Shown one piece after another: positions 1-6,478 of a DNA stretch of 10,840 bases. A program made the position numbers and the translations under genes. The DNA comes from JBHHYU01 sp046757725 (GTDB taxonomy: Bacteria > Desulfobacterota > Binatia > UBA9968), in NCBI GenBank assembly GCA_046757725.1, contig JBHHYU010000096.1, positions 1-10,840 of the forward strand. Reading direction: 5' to 3'. The notes beneath the pieces were generated by a model. The model searched no databases. It was not told where the DNA came from and saw nothing but the letters and a program-made list of their open reading frames with translations. How positions within the stretch are numbered: the first letter of the stretch is position 1; each line of letters starts with the position of its first letter.

Positions 1-260
1 CACTAAGCAGACAAGGGATTCTCCGCCTTCATGGACTACCTGATTTATTGCCCTATCACCCATACATTCTGCCGAACCTCTTCTGCCGGAAACGGTACCG
101 GTCCTAGGTCCCAAAGTGCGTAGGTGGATTTAATTCCTTGGGCTCGTTTGGGGCTCCGTTGCCGGTAGGTCTACCGGCAGGCCGGCACTGGAATTGCGGC
201 GCAATGAAAAAACCCAGGCGTTAAAGAGGTGGCGGAGTTTCTAGACAAGTGAATAAACTA
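1..260. other. Left-edge region without a supported gene
   Basis: I see no gene here. One plus-strand frame is open from the left edge to a TAG near 116, but it is only about 34 codons with no recognisable motif, so I do not call it. The only clear structure is the inverted repeat at 161-178 (listed separately), lying about 80 nt beyond the stop of the minus-strand cytochrome gene. Confidence 0.4.
161..178 (-). terminator. Possible terminator hairpin after the cupredoxin-cytochrome gene
   Basis: Inverted repeat GCCGGTAG / CTACCGGC with a 2-nt spacer, an 8-bp GC-rich stem. It lies about 80 nt downstream of the TGA stop at 261-263 on the minus strand. No T-run follows, so intrinsic termination is uncertain; it could also just be a transcript-end structure. 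Confidence 0.3.
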
Positions 261-1487
261 TCAGGGGCTGCCCTTTAGACTCTGTAGATAGCTAATGAGA
301 TCGGCGATTTGCTGAAAGGTCAATAGTTCGCTATAGTCCGCCGGCATACGGGAAGCTTTACTGATTTTGATGCTTTTGATCTCGTCCCGGGAAAGTTGCT
401 TGATATTATCACTGTCGATCATGACCGTGACTGTCTTGCTGGTCTTTTTCCTAAGGATACCGGAAACGTTTTTTCCTGATTTGAGATGAACGGTCGCATT
501 CTTCCAGTTTGCGCCGACTTCGGCGTTCGGATCGATAACCGACTGCGCCAGCCAAGTCCAATTCCGGAAGGCTCCAATAGCCGACAGATCCGGTCCCACG
601 GAACTTGCCTTGCGGTGCCCCACGGCATGACAGCTGATACAACCAGCGTCGGCAAATATCTGTTTCCCGCGCCCAGGATCCCCTCTATAAAAGGGGTTCA
701 AGGCAGGCACCGAAGCCAGCGTTGCCTCATCGATATTTACCGACCAGGTATCTACCTTGCCTCTCTGACTCTGCAGGAACGCAATCACCGACTTGATCTC
801 TTCCGCATTCAAGTCAATCGGTGGCTGATAAACTGTGGCCATGTCGTTGGTGTACCCGGCAACAACATAGGCGCCAGGTTTCATGACGGATTGTACTAGA
901 TATTCGGTGCCCGATTGCAGGCCGAGTTTCTGGGCCTGTAACGGGGCTCTAAAGCCAATGTCCTTCAGGTTGGGACCACGGAGTCCATGACCCTTATTGC
1001 CGATACTATGACATTGGTGGCACTGGGCTTTACCCCAGAACAATTTCTCACCGGTTTTGACGATGGGGGGTAACGCGGCCGCGCGCTTTGCAGCGGCCCG
1101 TTTCTGAGCGGCGGTTAATTCGAAGGAACCGGTCGTAGACAGTTTTGCCGTCATGCCACCGTGAATGGTACAGTAGATTGTAAATAATCCCTTATCTTTG
1201 ATGGTTGTTGTAATAGATTTTCCCGGAGGAACGCTGGTAGCAGGGAATAGAACATCATTCGGATTGGCCGTGCGAACAATGAAGACGTTGTGCTCAAATG
1301 GATCGTTGTTGACAAATTTAATTGTATCTCCAATGTCAGCCCGGATTTTTCCTGGTCTGAACTCAATGTCCTTCAGATTTACAATCCGATGCCGACTCCC
1401 TGCGGCTCTAGCAGCCGCGAAAGGACTGGAGACACCAAGCCAAAACGCTAAAAACAACACAAAAAGGCCACCGGTAGTTTTCTTCAT
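261..1487 (-). CDS. Exported cupredoxin / dihaem cytochrome c fusion protein
   Basis: A 408-residue periplasmic redox protein. Residues 1-29 form a Sec signal peptide (KK, then a hydrophobic stretch ending AARAA). Residues about 33-125 are a cupredoxin domain: His66 in FEHNVF, and Cys106, His109 and Met112 in the YCTIHGGM loop give a complete type-1 copper ligand set. Residues about 142-242 are a cytochrome c domain with CHQCH at 156-160; Met216 or Met202 could be the axial ligand. Residues about 270-406 are a second cytochrome domain with CISCH at 283-287, an inserted SGKNVSGIL-type segment and SRMPADYSELLT (axial Met381 likely), resembling the haem-binding modules common in Planctomycetes (TIGR02603-like). 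The probable role is electron transfer from a copper site through two haems; partners are unknown. The start is the only one giving a signal peptide, although no strong Shine-Dalgarno sequence precedes it. It lies 73 bp downstream of the lipoprotein gene, with a hairpin between them. The stop is a tandem TGA-TAG. Confidence 0.9.
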   Translation of the reverse strand: MKKTTGGLFVLFLAFWLGVSSPFAAARAAGSRHRIVNLKDIEFRPGKIRADIGDTIKFVNNDPFEHNVFIVRTANPNDVLFPATSVPPGKSITTTIKDKGLFTIYCTIHGGMTAKLSTTGSFELTAAQKRAAAKRAAALPPIVKTGEKLFWGKAQCHQCHSIGNKGHGLRGPNLKDIGFRAPLQAQKLGLQSGTEYLVQSVMKPGAYVVAGYTNDMATVYQPPIDLNAEEIKSVIAFLQSQRGKVDTWSVNIDEATLASVPALNPFYRGDPGRGKQIFADAGCISCHAVGHRKASSVGPDLSAIGAFRNWTWLAQSVIDPNAEVGANWKNATVHLKSGKNVSGILRKKTSKTVTVMIDSDNIKQLSRDEIKSIKISKASRMPADYSELLTFQQIADLISYLQSLKGSP

Positions 1488-1513
1488 CGAAATTCGTGAG
1501 AGGGTAGGTTGGA

Positions 1514-1545
1514 GGGGAGTCCCGTCAAAAATGCCGGGACTCCCC
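1514..1545 (-). terminator. Perfect 11-bp inverted repeat between lipoprotein and cytochrome genes
   Basis: GGGGAGTCCCG at 1514-1524 and CGGGACTCCCC at 1535-1545, with a 10-nt loop. It sits just after the lipoprotein stop (1561) and before the cytochrome start (1487) on the minus strand. No uridine run follows on the minus strand, so it may be a partial terminator or a processing/stability element that sets different expression of the two genes. Confidence 0.5.
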
Positions 1546-1560
1546 CATGTAGTTAATTTA

Positions 1561-2691
1561 CTAGTGGCTAGCCTTCATTTGAAGGTTACCAAACATCACA
1601 TGAAAGAAAGGCTGGCCGTCCATCTTGCCGGCCTTCATCGCCTTCATGACATGTTGCTTGGTGTGCCCCATAAGCGCCTTGACTTCTTTGAGCATCGCCA
1701 TGCGCTTTTTCCGTTGGCTCGCGGGAAGCTTTTTTGCCGCACCCATGGCCTTTTTCATGTGCTTTTTAACAAACGGGAAGGGAATGAAACCACTCCTAAG
1801 CGGATCGGGCTTAAGCCCTTTTTTCGTTACCTTGAACGGTGGAACCATCAGGTGAAGGGTAGTCCCGCTGGAAGGGTTCCCGACTCCTTTGTCGAATTGG
1901 AGCTTATACCCCGCACCGCGTACGATTTCAGTGACCATCACATGGACGAGGTGATGGGGGTTCACGAGTTTTCCGTTGCGGTAGATATTACCAATACCCC
2001 AGAAAGCCACATAGGTGAATTCTGTCGGCATCAAACGGGTACCGATACCGGTCACTCCGTGGAGGAGATGATTGGTGACGACGCCACCAAAGAAAGGAAA
2101 GCCCATTCCATGCGGGATCGCTTTGTTTACCGTAACGCGGTATTTGTATTTTCCGTCGGGGCTTTTGAATTTAGCTTCAAATTGAATCTTATCCTTGGTC
2201 CGGGCACCGTCGATCGCAGTGGCATCGACCACTTTCATATTGATGTCGCCAACCCCAACTTCCCGCCAGTTACTGAACGGGGTGGCATGGTTAACGATGG
2301 TGTAGTGTCCATTGTGAGTTTTCCGCAGTTTGAGCGGAATCCCCATCAGCGGAAACGGGGCCGGATCAAAACCAACCGGATTTGCCGGCGTCCCAAACAC
2401 GGAGGGATCAAGCGAGCGGGGCCCTGGGAGCACCCATCGCGTGCTCCCCTTGCTCTGGGTTACTGAAACCGTCAACGGTCCCCCTAACAGGTCAGGGGGA
2501 GACTTTTGCTTCGCATGCCCCTGGGTATAGGCATGCAGTCCGGGCACGGGTATCCCGGGTCTTGATTGGGCCACTGCTGCTTTTTCAGCGGCACACCCCG
2601 TTACAAATAAAGCAGCGAAAAATACAAGGGATACAGTACAAACGGAACTGATCAAACCCCACGATCTACACCTCTCCTGAAAATTAGGCAT
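1561..2691 (-). CDS. Met/His/Lys-rich lipoprotein of unknown function
   Basis: I do not recognise this 376-residue protein. The N-terminus has a hydrophobic segment (about residues 12-32) ending LFVTGC, a lipobox with Cys33 as the lipidated residue, so it should be an outer- or inner-membrane-anchored periplasmic lipoprotein. The middle (about 70-290) looks like a beta-rich globular domain with many Gly, His and aromatic residues, for example HGMGFPFFGG and NPHHLVHVMV. The last 70 residues are highly basic and rich in Met, His and Lys, with HMKKAMGAAKK, HTKQHVMKAMKAGKM and FFHVMFGNLQM. The Met/His density beside a cupredoxin gene suggests metal, perhaps copper, binding; this is inference only. 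The start is firm: TAAGGAGGTG lies 7 nt upstream of the ATG, and a GGAACTT/GTTAAA promoter candidate lies just above. It is first in a likely two-gene unit with the cupredoxin-cytochrome. Confidence 0.8.
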   Translation of the reverse strand: MPNFQERCRSWGLISSVCTVSLVFFAALFVTGCAAEKAAVAQSRPGIPVPGLHAYTQGHAKQKSPPDLLGGPLTVSVTQSKGSTRWVLPGPRSLDPSVFGTPANPVGFDPAPFPLMGIPLKLRKTHNGHYTIVNHATPFSNWREVGVGDINMKVVDATAIDGARTKDKIQFEAKFKSPDGKYKYRVTVNKAIPHGMGFPFFGGVVTNHLLHGVTGIGTRLMPTEFTYVAFWGIGNIYRNGKLVNPHHLVHVMVTEIVRGAGYKLQFDKGVGNPSSGTTLHLMVPPFKVTKKGLKPDPLRSGFIPFPFVKKHMKKAMGAAKKLPASQRKKRMAMLKEVKALMGHTKQHVMKAMKAGKMDGQPFFHVMFGNLQMKASH

Positions 2692-2728
2692 TTTCTACAC
2701 CTCCTTAGCTTTTGACGCTATACATCCA

Positions 2729-2756
2729 TTTAACCGACTTAAGAGCTAAAAGTTCC
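2729..2756 (-). promoter_or_regulatory. Candidate ECF-sigma promoter of the lipoprotein gene
   Basis: On the minus strand GGAACTT (-35, GGAAC at 2756-2752) is followed 17 nt after GGAAC by GTTAAA (2734-2729). The -10 element ends 37 nt above the ATG and leaves room for the strong ribosome binding site. It is one of five similar intergenic sites in the window. Confidence 0.55.
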
Positions 2757-2933
2757 CGGCTGCGTACGTAGGTGTAGAGATATCCCTGGAATATCATTAC
2801 TTGGCTGAGTGAACTGGAAGATCCGGAGTGCCAGGCTACGCCGCACCCAAGCGGAAACTTTGATGGGCTCACGCCTCTGGCTTTCCTCACCTCGGGCCGA
2901 TGCCTCTTAGATCTCACCAAAACATCATACGCC

Positions 2934-2954
2934 GCCCGGACTTACGCGCCGGGC
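2934..2954 (-). terminator. Weak hairpin downstream of the OsmC-family gene
   Basis: GCCCGG (2934-2939) pairs with CCGGGC (2949-2954) around a 9-nt loop, about 30 nt beyond the OsmC-family stop on the minus strand. A T-containing stretch, not a clean T-run, follows. A terminator is possible but not certain. Confidence 0.3.
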
Positions 2955-2983
2955 CCTTCTTCTAAGATAGCATTAGACCGTTT

Positions 2984-3460
2984 TTAGTTTATTAATTCGA
3001 GGGAGGTGCGAATATCGATAGCCCCCTTAAGGGACCGGGCTACAGGGCAGCGGTCAGCATGCATCTCGTGAACACGGTCAATAGTAGCATGGTGCTCCTC
3101 CGTCCCCTGCAACTTGTAGTGGACATAGATGCGGCGAATGACCAGGATACTCCCATCAAGCTCAATCTCTCCGGTGACGTCCGCGGTCAGCTTGCCGCCA
3201 CTAGCATCAATGTAGCGCGCCTCCAGCGCCCCACCCAAAGTACCCGTCAGTCAACCGCCGGCAGCCGCAACCACATAGTCGAGTGTAGTAGCGTGGAGTG
3301 GAAACGCGTCAGCCGGTACGTTGTAGTGTTGCGCCACCTCGGAATGCACACCAAAAACCACCGGTTCTTTCTCAGCCGGCAGATAGGCCAGACGAATCGG
3401 GCCTGCTTTGCGTTCGATTTTTACATGAGAGGTGTAAACAACCTTTCCTGCTGTAGCCAT
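2984..3460 (-). CDS. OsmC-family peroxiredoxin with in-frame UGA at the catalytic Cys (probable selenoprotein)
   Basis: Read through one TGA, this is a 158-residue OsmC/Ohr-superfamily protein, the usual family length. Ordinary reading gives two pieces, 69 codons and 88 codons, in the same frame with no length change. The join reads AAAGG-[TGA]-LTGTLGGALEAR; in OsmC proteins this motif carries the first redox cysteine (AAAGGCLTGT), so TGA (3251-3253, residue 70) stands exactly at the peroxidatic position. The second family cysteine is kept as Cys138 in ADRCPVARSL. Known members reduce organic peroxides with a pair of cysteines in the cytoplasm. Both halves look under selection: TTLDYVVAAAGG before, and GEIELDGSILVIRRIYVHY and the C-terminus after. 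A short SECIS-like stem-loop follows the TGA. The ribosome binding site is GAAGGGGGT, 9 nt above the ATG, and a GGAACTT/GTTGAA promoter candidate lies about 95 nt upstream. The alternative is a single-base nonsense mutation (TGC/TGT to TGA) in a recent pseudogene; the exact position and intact downstream half favour selenocysteine. Confidence 0.8.
3214..3253 (-). promoter_or_regulatory. Candidate bacterial SECIS element (UGA plus stem-loop)
   Basis: On the minus-strand transcript the UGA at 3253-3251 is followed after 21 nt by GCGC, loop UGGAG, GCGC (3229-3217). An alternative register pairs GGCGC with GCGCU around UGGAGGC. The loop begins about 25 nt after the UGA and has G at its second position; both agree with what is known of bacterial SECIS elements (loop roughly 16-37 nt downstream, G in the first two loop bases). 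The stem is short, so this is support rather than proof. Confidence 0.55.
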
Positions 3461-3928
3461 AGAATCCAGACCCCCTTCGGTTTTTACTGTGCAGAGAATA
3501 AAACCTGCACCTAGGGCTTGTCGTGAGCACCTTTAAGTTTTGTTTCTATTTCACTTTCAACGGTTAACTCCACAGAAAGTTCCTGCATTAATAAGTAATC
3601 GCTTCCCGAGACCTTGGCTTGGTTTGAAACTTTTCGGCACAGGAAGTCGTTAAATGGTTTGGCATTGGTTGAGCGAAAGTGATGCTTAAGGGACTGAATT
3701 GAAAGGATTTCTTCCCTCCAGGCGAGTGCGGAAATCTTACCGCAGCACAATCATGAACGTAAAAACTATACCTGGATAGGGCTTTCCGTTGGGGGCATGA
3801 ACTCGTTTTTATGACTATTAGACTACTAGACCACAGTAGGATCAAAGAAAGGCTGTAATGAAAGCTCTAGCTTTGACGATTGAGGCCGTTTGAACAAGGC
3901 AAAGAGGCAAAGCCTAGATCGTATTGGC
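3461..3928. other. Intergenic region upstream of the OsmC-family gene
   Basis: No convincing gene. Two overlapping minus-strand open frames (3511-3750 and 3588-3845) lack a ribosome binding site and recognisable motifs, and one covers the promoter candidate at 3556-3583. Other contents are a palindrome AAAGCT-CT-AGCTTT at 3861-3874 and a doubled AGGCAAAG near 3897-3912, both downstream of the small CxxC gene on the minus strand; either may belong to its transcript end. Confidence 0.5.
3556..3583 (-). promoter_or_regulatory. Candidate ECF-sigma promoter of the OsmC-family gene
   Basis: Minus-strand GGAACTT (GGAAC at 3583-3579) with GTTGAA (3561-3556) 17 nt after GGAAC. It predicts a leader of about 90 nt before the ATG at 3460. 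Same pattern as the other four sites. Confidence 0.55.
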
Positions 3929-4129
3929 TCACGGTTTGGCGGGAGCTAGGGTGGCGTTGCTAACGCTGCCTCCACGTACCGCTCCAACATCGCAATACAT
4001 AACGGGTTCAACCGCAATGCCCAGTCTAAGAGCTTCTTGAGCACATGAGGAACAAATCTCAATCTTCATCGCGTCCGTATACGCACAGTATTGGGCTTCC
4101 CTTCCCCCTAAGCAACGTTGGCAATTCAT
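3929..4129 (-). CDS. Small CxxC (zinc-ribbon-like) protein
   Basis: A 66-residue protein whose first half has paired cysteines: CQRC (Cys3, Cys6), a single Cys15 (QYC) and CSSC (Cys26, Cys29), followed by ALRLGIAVEPV. The spacing suggests one small zinc-binding knuckle, as in many short uncharacterised bacterial proteins; iron-sulfur binding is possible. The tail after about residue 40 is low in structure (GGSVSNATLAPAKP). I chose the ATG at 4127-4129 because GAGGTGG lies 4 nt upstream; an ATG 27 bp further out has no such site. There is no signal peptide, so it is cytoplasmic. Function unknown. Confidence 0.65.
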   Translation of the reverse strand: MNCQRCLGGREAQYCAYTDAMKIEICSSCAQEALRLGIAVEPVMYCDVGAVRGGSVSNATLAPAKP

Positions 4130-4168
4130 TTTACCACCTCGATTTCCCTGGTCCATTCCTGACTGAAC

Positions 4169-4477
4169 TCAATTCGGGTTAAAATAAAGAGCTAAACCCC
4201 TTTTGCCAGCCTCTCGCCCCACCCGCGGAGTAGCCATCCCAGATCGGGCTGTGGAATTGTACAAGCGGGTTGCGCTGAAAGGAAGCTTTAACTCGGCCTG
4301 ATCGGCTGTGTGGACAGGATGCCCGGAACTCTCGCGGTGCCTTGATTGTGATTTTACTAGGGGCCCGACCCCCCGATCACCAAAAGCCCACCGCTGTAAC
4401 CATCTCTCCGCTGGTGCAGGTTCCTGATTGTCACATGCCTGCCAGAAAACATGCCACGGCACAACTGAAACTTTCAT
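4169..4477 (-). CDS. Doubtful 102-codon ORF between mlaA and the small CxxC gene
   Basis: An open frame with a good ribosome binding site (TTGGAGGG, with 8 nt between GGAGG and the ATG) and a start reading MKVSVVPWHVFWQACDNQ. No family is recognised and the C-terminal half has the Arg/Ser/Gly-rich look of a chance frame. A GGAACC/GTTACA promoter-like pair at 4424-4395 lies inside it and could instead belong to the CxxC gene downstream. It may be a real short protein or a non-coding leader. Confidence 0.3.
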   Translation of the reverse strand: MKVSVVPWHVFWQACDNQEPAPAERWLQRWAFGDRGVGPLVKSQSRHRESSGHPVHTADQAELKLPFSATRLYNSTARSGMATPRVGREAGKRGLALYFNPN

Positions 4478-4565
4478 GTTCTATCCCTCCAAGACTTTGG
4501 TTGTTCCATTTATCAGTTTTTTTGCCTGCTTTCAACCCGCCTCGCTCTTTTACTCCCACCCCACA

Positions 4566-4582
4566 CCTGGGGCAGGCCCAGG
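4566..4582 (-). terminator. Short hairpin at the end of mlaA
   Basis: CCTGGG (4566-4571) and CCCAGG (4577-4582) form a 6-bp stem with a 5-nt loop immediately after the mlaA stop on the minus strand. No T-run follows, so I regard it as a weak terminator candidate. Confidence 0.3.
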
Positions 4583-4583
4583 C

Positions 4584-5372
4584 TTACTTTTTGATCTCCG
4601 CCTCCCGCTTCTGGAAATGGGCGTTCCGAACAGCACTGTAAAGATCAATAACACTCTCCTCAACCCCCTCGTAAAACTCCAGATTAAGCGATCTCCGGTT
4701 AACAGCGTCCGTGGCCGCCATTCCCAACAGCGCTCCTGTCGTTGTACCGCCGTCCGCATCCCAAGCAAACGGCAGAAGGTAGTTGAGCGGGTTCATGGCC
4801 CCGTCCACAACAGCACCGACACCATCACGAACGTTCATCGGCGGCAACAAAGGTAATACCAAATAGGGACCCGGACCTGCACCGTAAAACCCCAAGGTCT
4901 GGCCGGTGTCCTCATGGCTCCCCTCAATCCCGAAACCATCTTTTGCCACGTCGAAAAGCCCGGCCAGCCCGATCGTACTATTAATGCCAAAACGGGCCGT
5001 TTCCCGCCCAGCAGCGGCAAATTTACCCTGAGCCAAGGTATTGACCAGACGTGGAAGCACATTAAAATTATCAACGGCGTTACGCAGGCTCTGCTGTACG
5101 GGATCCGGTAATATAAGATCCCATGCCTGAGCTGCAGGTTTTAGCAGATAACGATCCAAGATGTTGCGGTTAAACCAGAACATTTTACTATTGAATGGCT
5201 CCCAGGGGTCCGCCTCCGCTCCATCCAGCGCTGCAGTCTCGCTCCCCGAGGCGGCAAGAGCGGTTGCTTCCGGTAAAACTGTTACACAAACTGCGATTAG
5301 CAAGGCCAATCCCAAAGTTACCCCAAACCATGATCTTTCAGTTTTTTGCTCCATCGTTGTATCCAAAAACAT
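4584..5372 (-). CDS. mlaA: MlaA/VacJ-family outer-membrane phospholipid transport protein
   Basis: A 262-residue protein. The family hallmarks run in order: DPWEPFNSKMFWFNR (about residues 55-69), DPVQQSLRNAVDNFNVLPRLVN (90-111), RFGINSTIGLAGLFDVA (127-143) and HEDTGQTLGFYGAGPGPYLVLPLLPP (153-178). MlaA sits in the outer membrane and removes misplaced phospholipids from the outer leaflet, passing them to MlaC and the MlaFEDB transporter; none of these are in the window. It has a signal sequence (hydrophobic core about 16-40) ending ATALA. Unlike E. coli MlaA I see no good lipobox (the only cysteine there is preceded by IAV), so it may be cleaved by signal peptidase I rather than lipidated. 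The true start may be the second Met, 18 bp inside; neither has a strong ribosome binding site. A GGAACTA/GTTTTA promoter candidate lies upstream, suiting an envelope-stress gene. Confidence 0.88.
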   Translation of the reverse strand: MFLDTTMEQKTERSWFGVTLGLALLIAVCVTVLPEATALAASGSETAALDGAEADPWEPFNSKMFWFNRNILDRYLLKPAAQAWDLILPDPVQQSLRNAVDNFNVLPRLVNTLAQGKFAAAGRETARFGINSTIGLAGLFDVAKDGFGIEGSHEDTGQTLGFYGAGPGPYLVLPLLPPMNVRDGVGAVVDGAMNPLNYLLPFAWDADGGTTTGALLGMAATDAVNRRSLNLEFYEGVEESVIDLYSAVRNAHFQKREAEIKK

Positions 5373-5463
5373 GAATGGCGCCTTTGTTGTCGTTTGTTGA
5401 GCCTTGATCTCAAGTCTAAACAGTGACGCCGAGCGAGCTCACCAAGTCGCTCTATCTATTGGT

Positions 5464-5492
5464 TAAAACCGTTTAGGCATCTCAATAGTTCC
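5464..5492 (-). promoter_or_regulatory. Candidate ECF-sigma promoter of mlaA
   Basis: Minus-strand GGAACTA (GGAAC at 5492-5488) with GTTTTA (5469-5464) 18 nt after GGAAC. It lies about 92 nt above the longer mlaA start. Same pattern as the other intergenic sites. Confidence 0.55.
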
Positions 5493-5710
5493 CTCTATGA
5501 CGAAAGAGTTACATAAAAAGGGCCGGTGAACGTTACTACCCCGTGTGTTGAACTCGTTTGATCTCAATTAAAGATAAGGATAGGGGCAGAGACATGGTTC
5601 CTTGCCGAGGAGGATTTTCCTAACAGTGGGAAAAAGCTCGAAACGCTAGTGATTTCAGCAGGTTAACGCATACAGGAGTCGGGCAAGAGATTTGACTCAC
5701 ACCGGGGTGC

Positions 5711-5827
5711 TCATGAGTTGTAAAGCTCCACGACTACGAGAAAAACGATCATTGAAACAAGTATAGCGGTTAGAATGAGTGAGTCCATTTCACTTGGCCC
5801 CCACTTGCAGCACGATCTGAACTGCAT
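5711..5827 (-). CDS. Possible 38-residue single-span membrane peptide
   Basis: A short frame beginning MQFRSCCKWGPSEM, then one clear transmembrane segment (LILTAILVSMIVFLVVV, about residues 17-33) and the end ELYNS. AAAGAGGAG lies just 2-4 nt above the ATG, closer than usual; an internal Met14 would give a 25-residue peptide with only the membrane span. Small single-span proteins often stabilise respiratory or transport complexes, but nothing here tells which. No GGAACT site precedes it. A chance hydrophobic frame is possible. Confidence 0.4.
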   Translation of the reverse strand: MQFRSCCKWGPSEMDSLILTAILVSMIVFLVVVELYNS

Positions 5828-5990
5828 TTCTCCTCTTTCCCTCTAACTTTGTTGAGATAACATCCACCTGATAAATGCCGTTATAAAACAACCAGTTTAT
5901 CGAACCCACAGCTTTGATGCGGCCTTGTCTAGGGCCGGCCCATTAGATTGTACACCACCGGACCCCTAAAGAAACTGCACCACAAGAAGC

Positions 5991-6032
5991 CGGAGGAGAG
6001 GACCGGAGAAAACCGACTCTTCCTCTCCTCCG
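5991..6032 (-). terminator. Strong hairpin terminator after the small secreted-protein gene
   Basis: A perfect 12-bp inverted repeat, CGGAGGAGAGGA (5991-6002) and TCCTCTCCTCCG (6021-6032), with an inner CGG/CCG pair in the loop. It lies 17 nt beyond the TAA stop on the minus strand and is followed by GGCTTCTTGTGG, a modest T-rich tail. Likely transcription terminator. Confidence 0.7.
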
Positions 6033-6048
6033 CAGCTTTTGGGGATGG

Positions 6049-6351
6049 TTACTCATCGCTAAAGTCATAGTTCCAAACCTCATCCCGTTGGACTTGGATC
6101 TCATCCTTTCCTAGAGGGTCATGGTCGCACGAACCATAGTAATCAATCAGGGATGTCCCGGCAGGTGCAAGTACCGGGTGATCCCAGCCCAGAGTATCCT
6201 CACGGATCGGCCTAAACTTCATGTGACAGATGTTGCTTCCCGGGGATAGGGCTAGCTTGAAAACGACACCCTGCCCGAAAGCAGGCGCGAAGCTCATGCC
6301 CAAACTCCCTATCAGGAATGCGCTCACCATAATGGATCTGATGCTCTTCAT
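6049..6351 (-). CDS. Small secreted protein of unknown function
   Basis: A 100-residue protein with a clear Sec signal peptide (KSIR, then hydrophobic residues to about 26, cleavage near AFG-Q). The mature part of about 74 residues has two cysteines, Cys42 in ICHMKF and Cys75 in YGSCDHD, suited to a disulfide in the periplasm, and a strongly acidic C-terminus. I do not recognise a named family. The start is secure: AAGGAGGT lies 7 nt above the ATG. It has its own promoter candidate (GGAACTT/GTTTAA) and its own strong terminator, so it is probably transcribed alone, divergently from the sigma-factor operon. This suggests a stress- or sigma-dependent secreted product. Confidence 0.75.
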   Translation of the reverse strand: MKSIRSIMVSAFLIGSLGMSFAPAFGQGVVFKLALSPGSNICHMKFRPIREDTLGWDHPVLAPAGTSLIDYYGSCDHDPLGKDEIQVQRDEVWNYDFSDE

Positions 6352-6411
6352 TTTACTTACCTCCTTTTTGACCTGACCTGTTTTTTTAACTACCTTTTGC
6401 CTTCTGTTTCT

Positions 6412-6441
6412 TTAAACAATCCCAGCCTACGAAAAAGTTCC
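6412..6441 (-). promoter_or_regulatory. Candidate ECF-sigma promoter of the small secreted-protein gene
   Basis: Minus-strand GGAACTT (GGAAC at 6441-6437) with GTTTAA (6417-6412) 19 nt after GGAAC. It lies 60 nt above the ATG at 6351. It is divergent from the site at 6479-6507. Confidence 0.5.
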
Positions 6442-6478
6442 GAGGGAGAAAAGTATCTATTCCGTAATGGCTATCAAG

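Larger units (their letters stand above)
5373..6048. other. Long intergenic region between mlaA and the small secreted-protein gene
   Basis: About 675 bp with no long gene. It holds the mlaA promoter candidate (5464-5492), a possible small membrane peptide on the minus strand (5711-5827) and the strong hairpin terminator (5991-6032). The stretch 5500-5710 shows nothing I can name; a small RNA cannot be excluded. Confidence 0.5.

Noticed and set aside
1198..2466. 422-codon plus-strand open frame opposite the lipoprotein and part of the cytochrome gene
   Set aside because: It mirrors two minus-strand genes that have signal peptides, copper and haem motifs and, for the lipoprotein, a perfect ribosome binding site. 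Its own product shows no family features.
2705..2920. 71-codon minus-strand ORF upstream of the lipoprotein
   Set aside because: It overlaps the lipoprotein promoter and leader and has no motif or ribosome binding site.
2984..3238. Separate 84-residue gene for the C-terminal half of the OsmC protein
   Set aside because: It begins mid-domain at a TTG without a ribosome binding site and is in the same frame as the upstream half, so one read-through gene explains it better.
3511..3750. 79-codon minus-strand ORF upstream of the OsmC gene
   Set aside because: No ribosome binding site or motif; it begins at a non-ATG codon and covers a promoter candidate.
4395..4424. GGAACC with GTTACA 19 nt downstream on the minus strand
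   Set aside because: The -35 differs from the other five and the nearest sure gene start is over 260 nt away, so it is mentioned but not called as a promoter.
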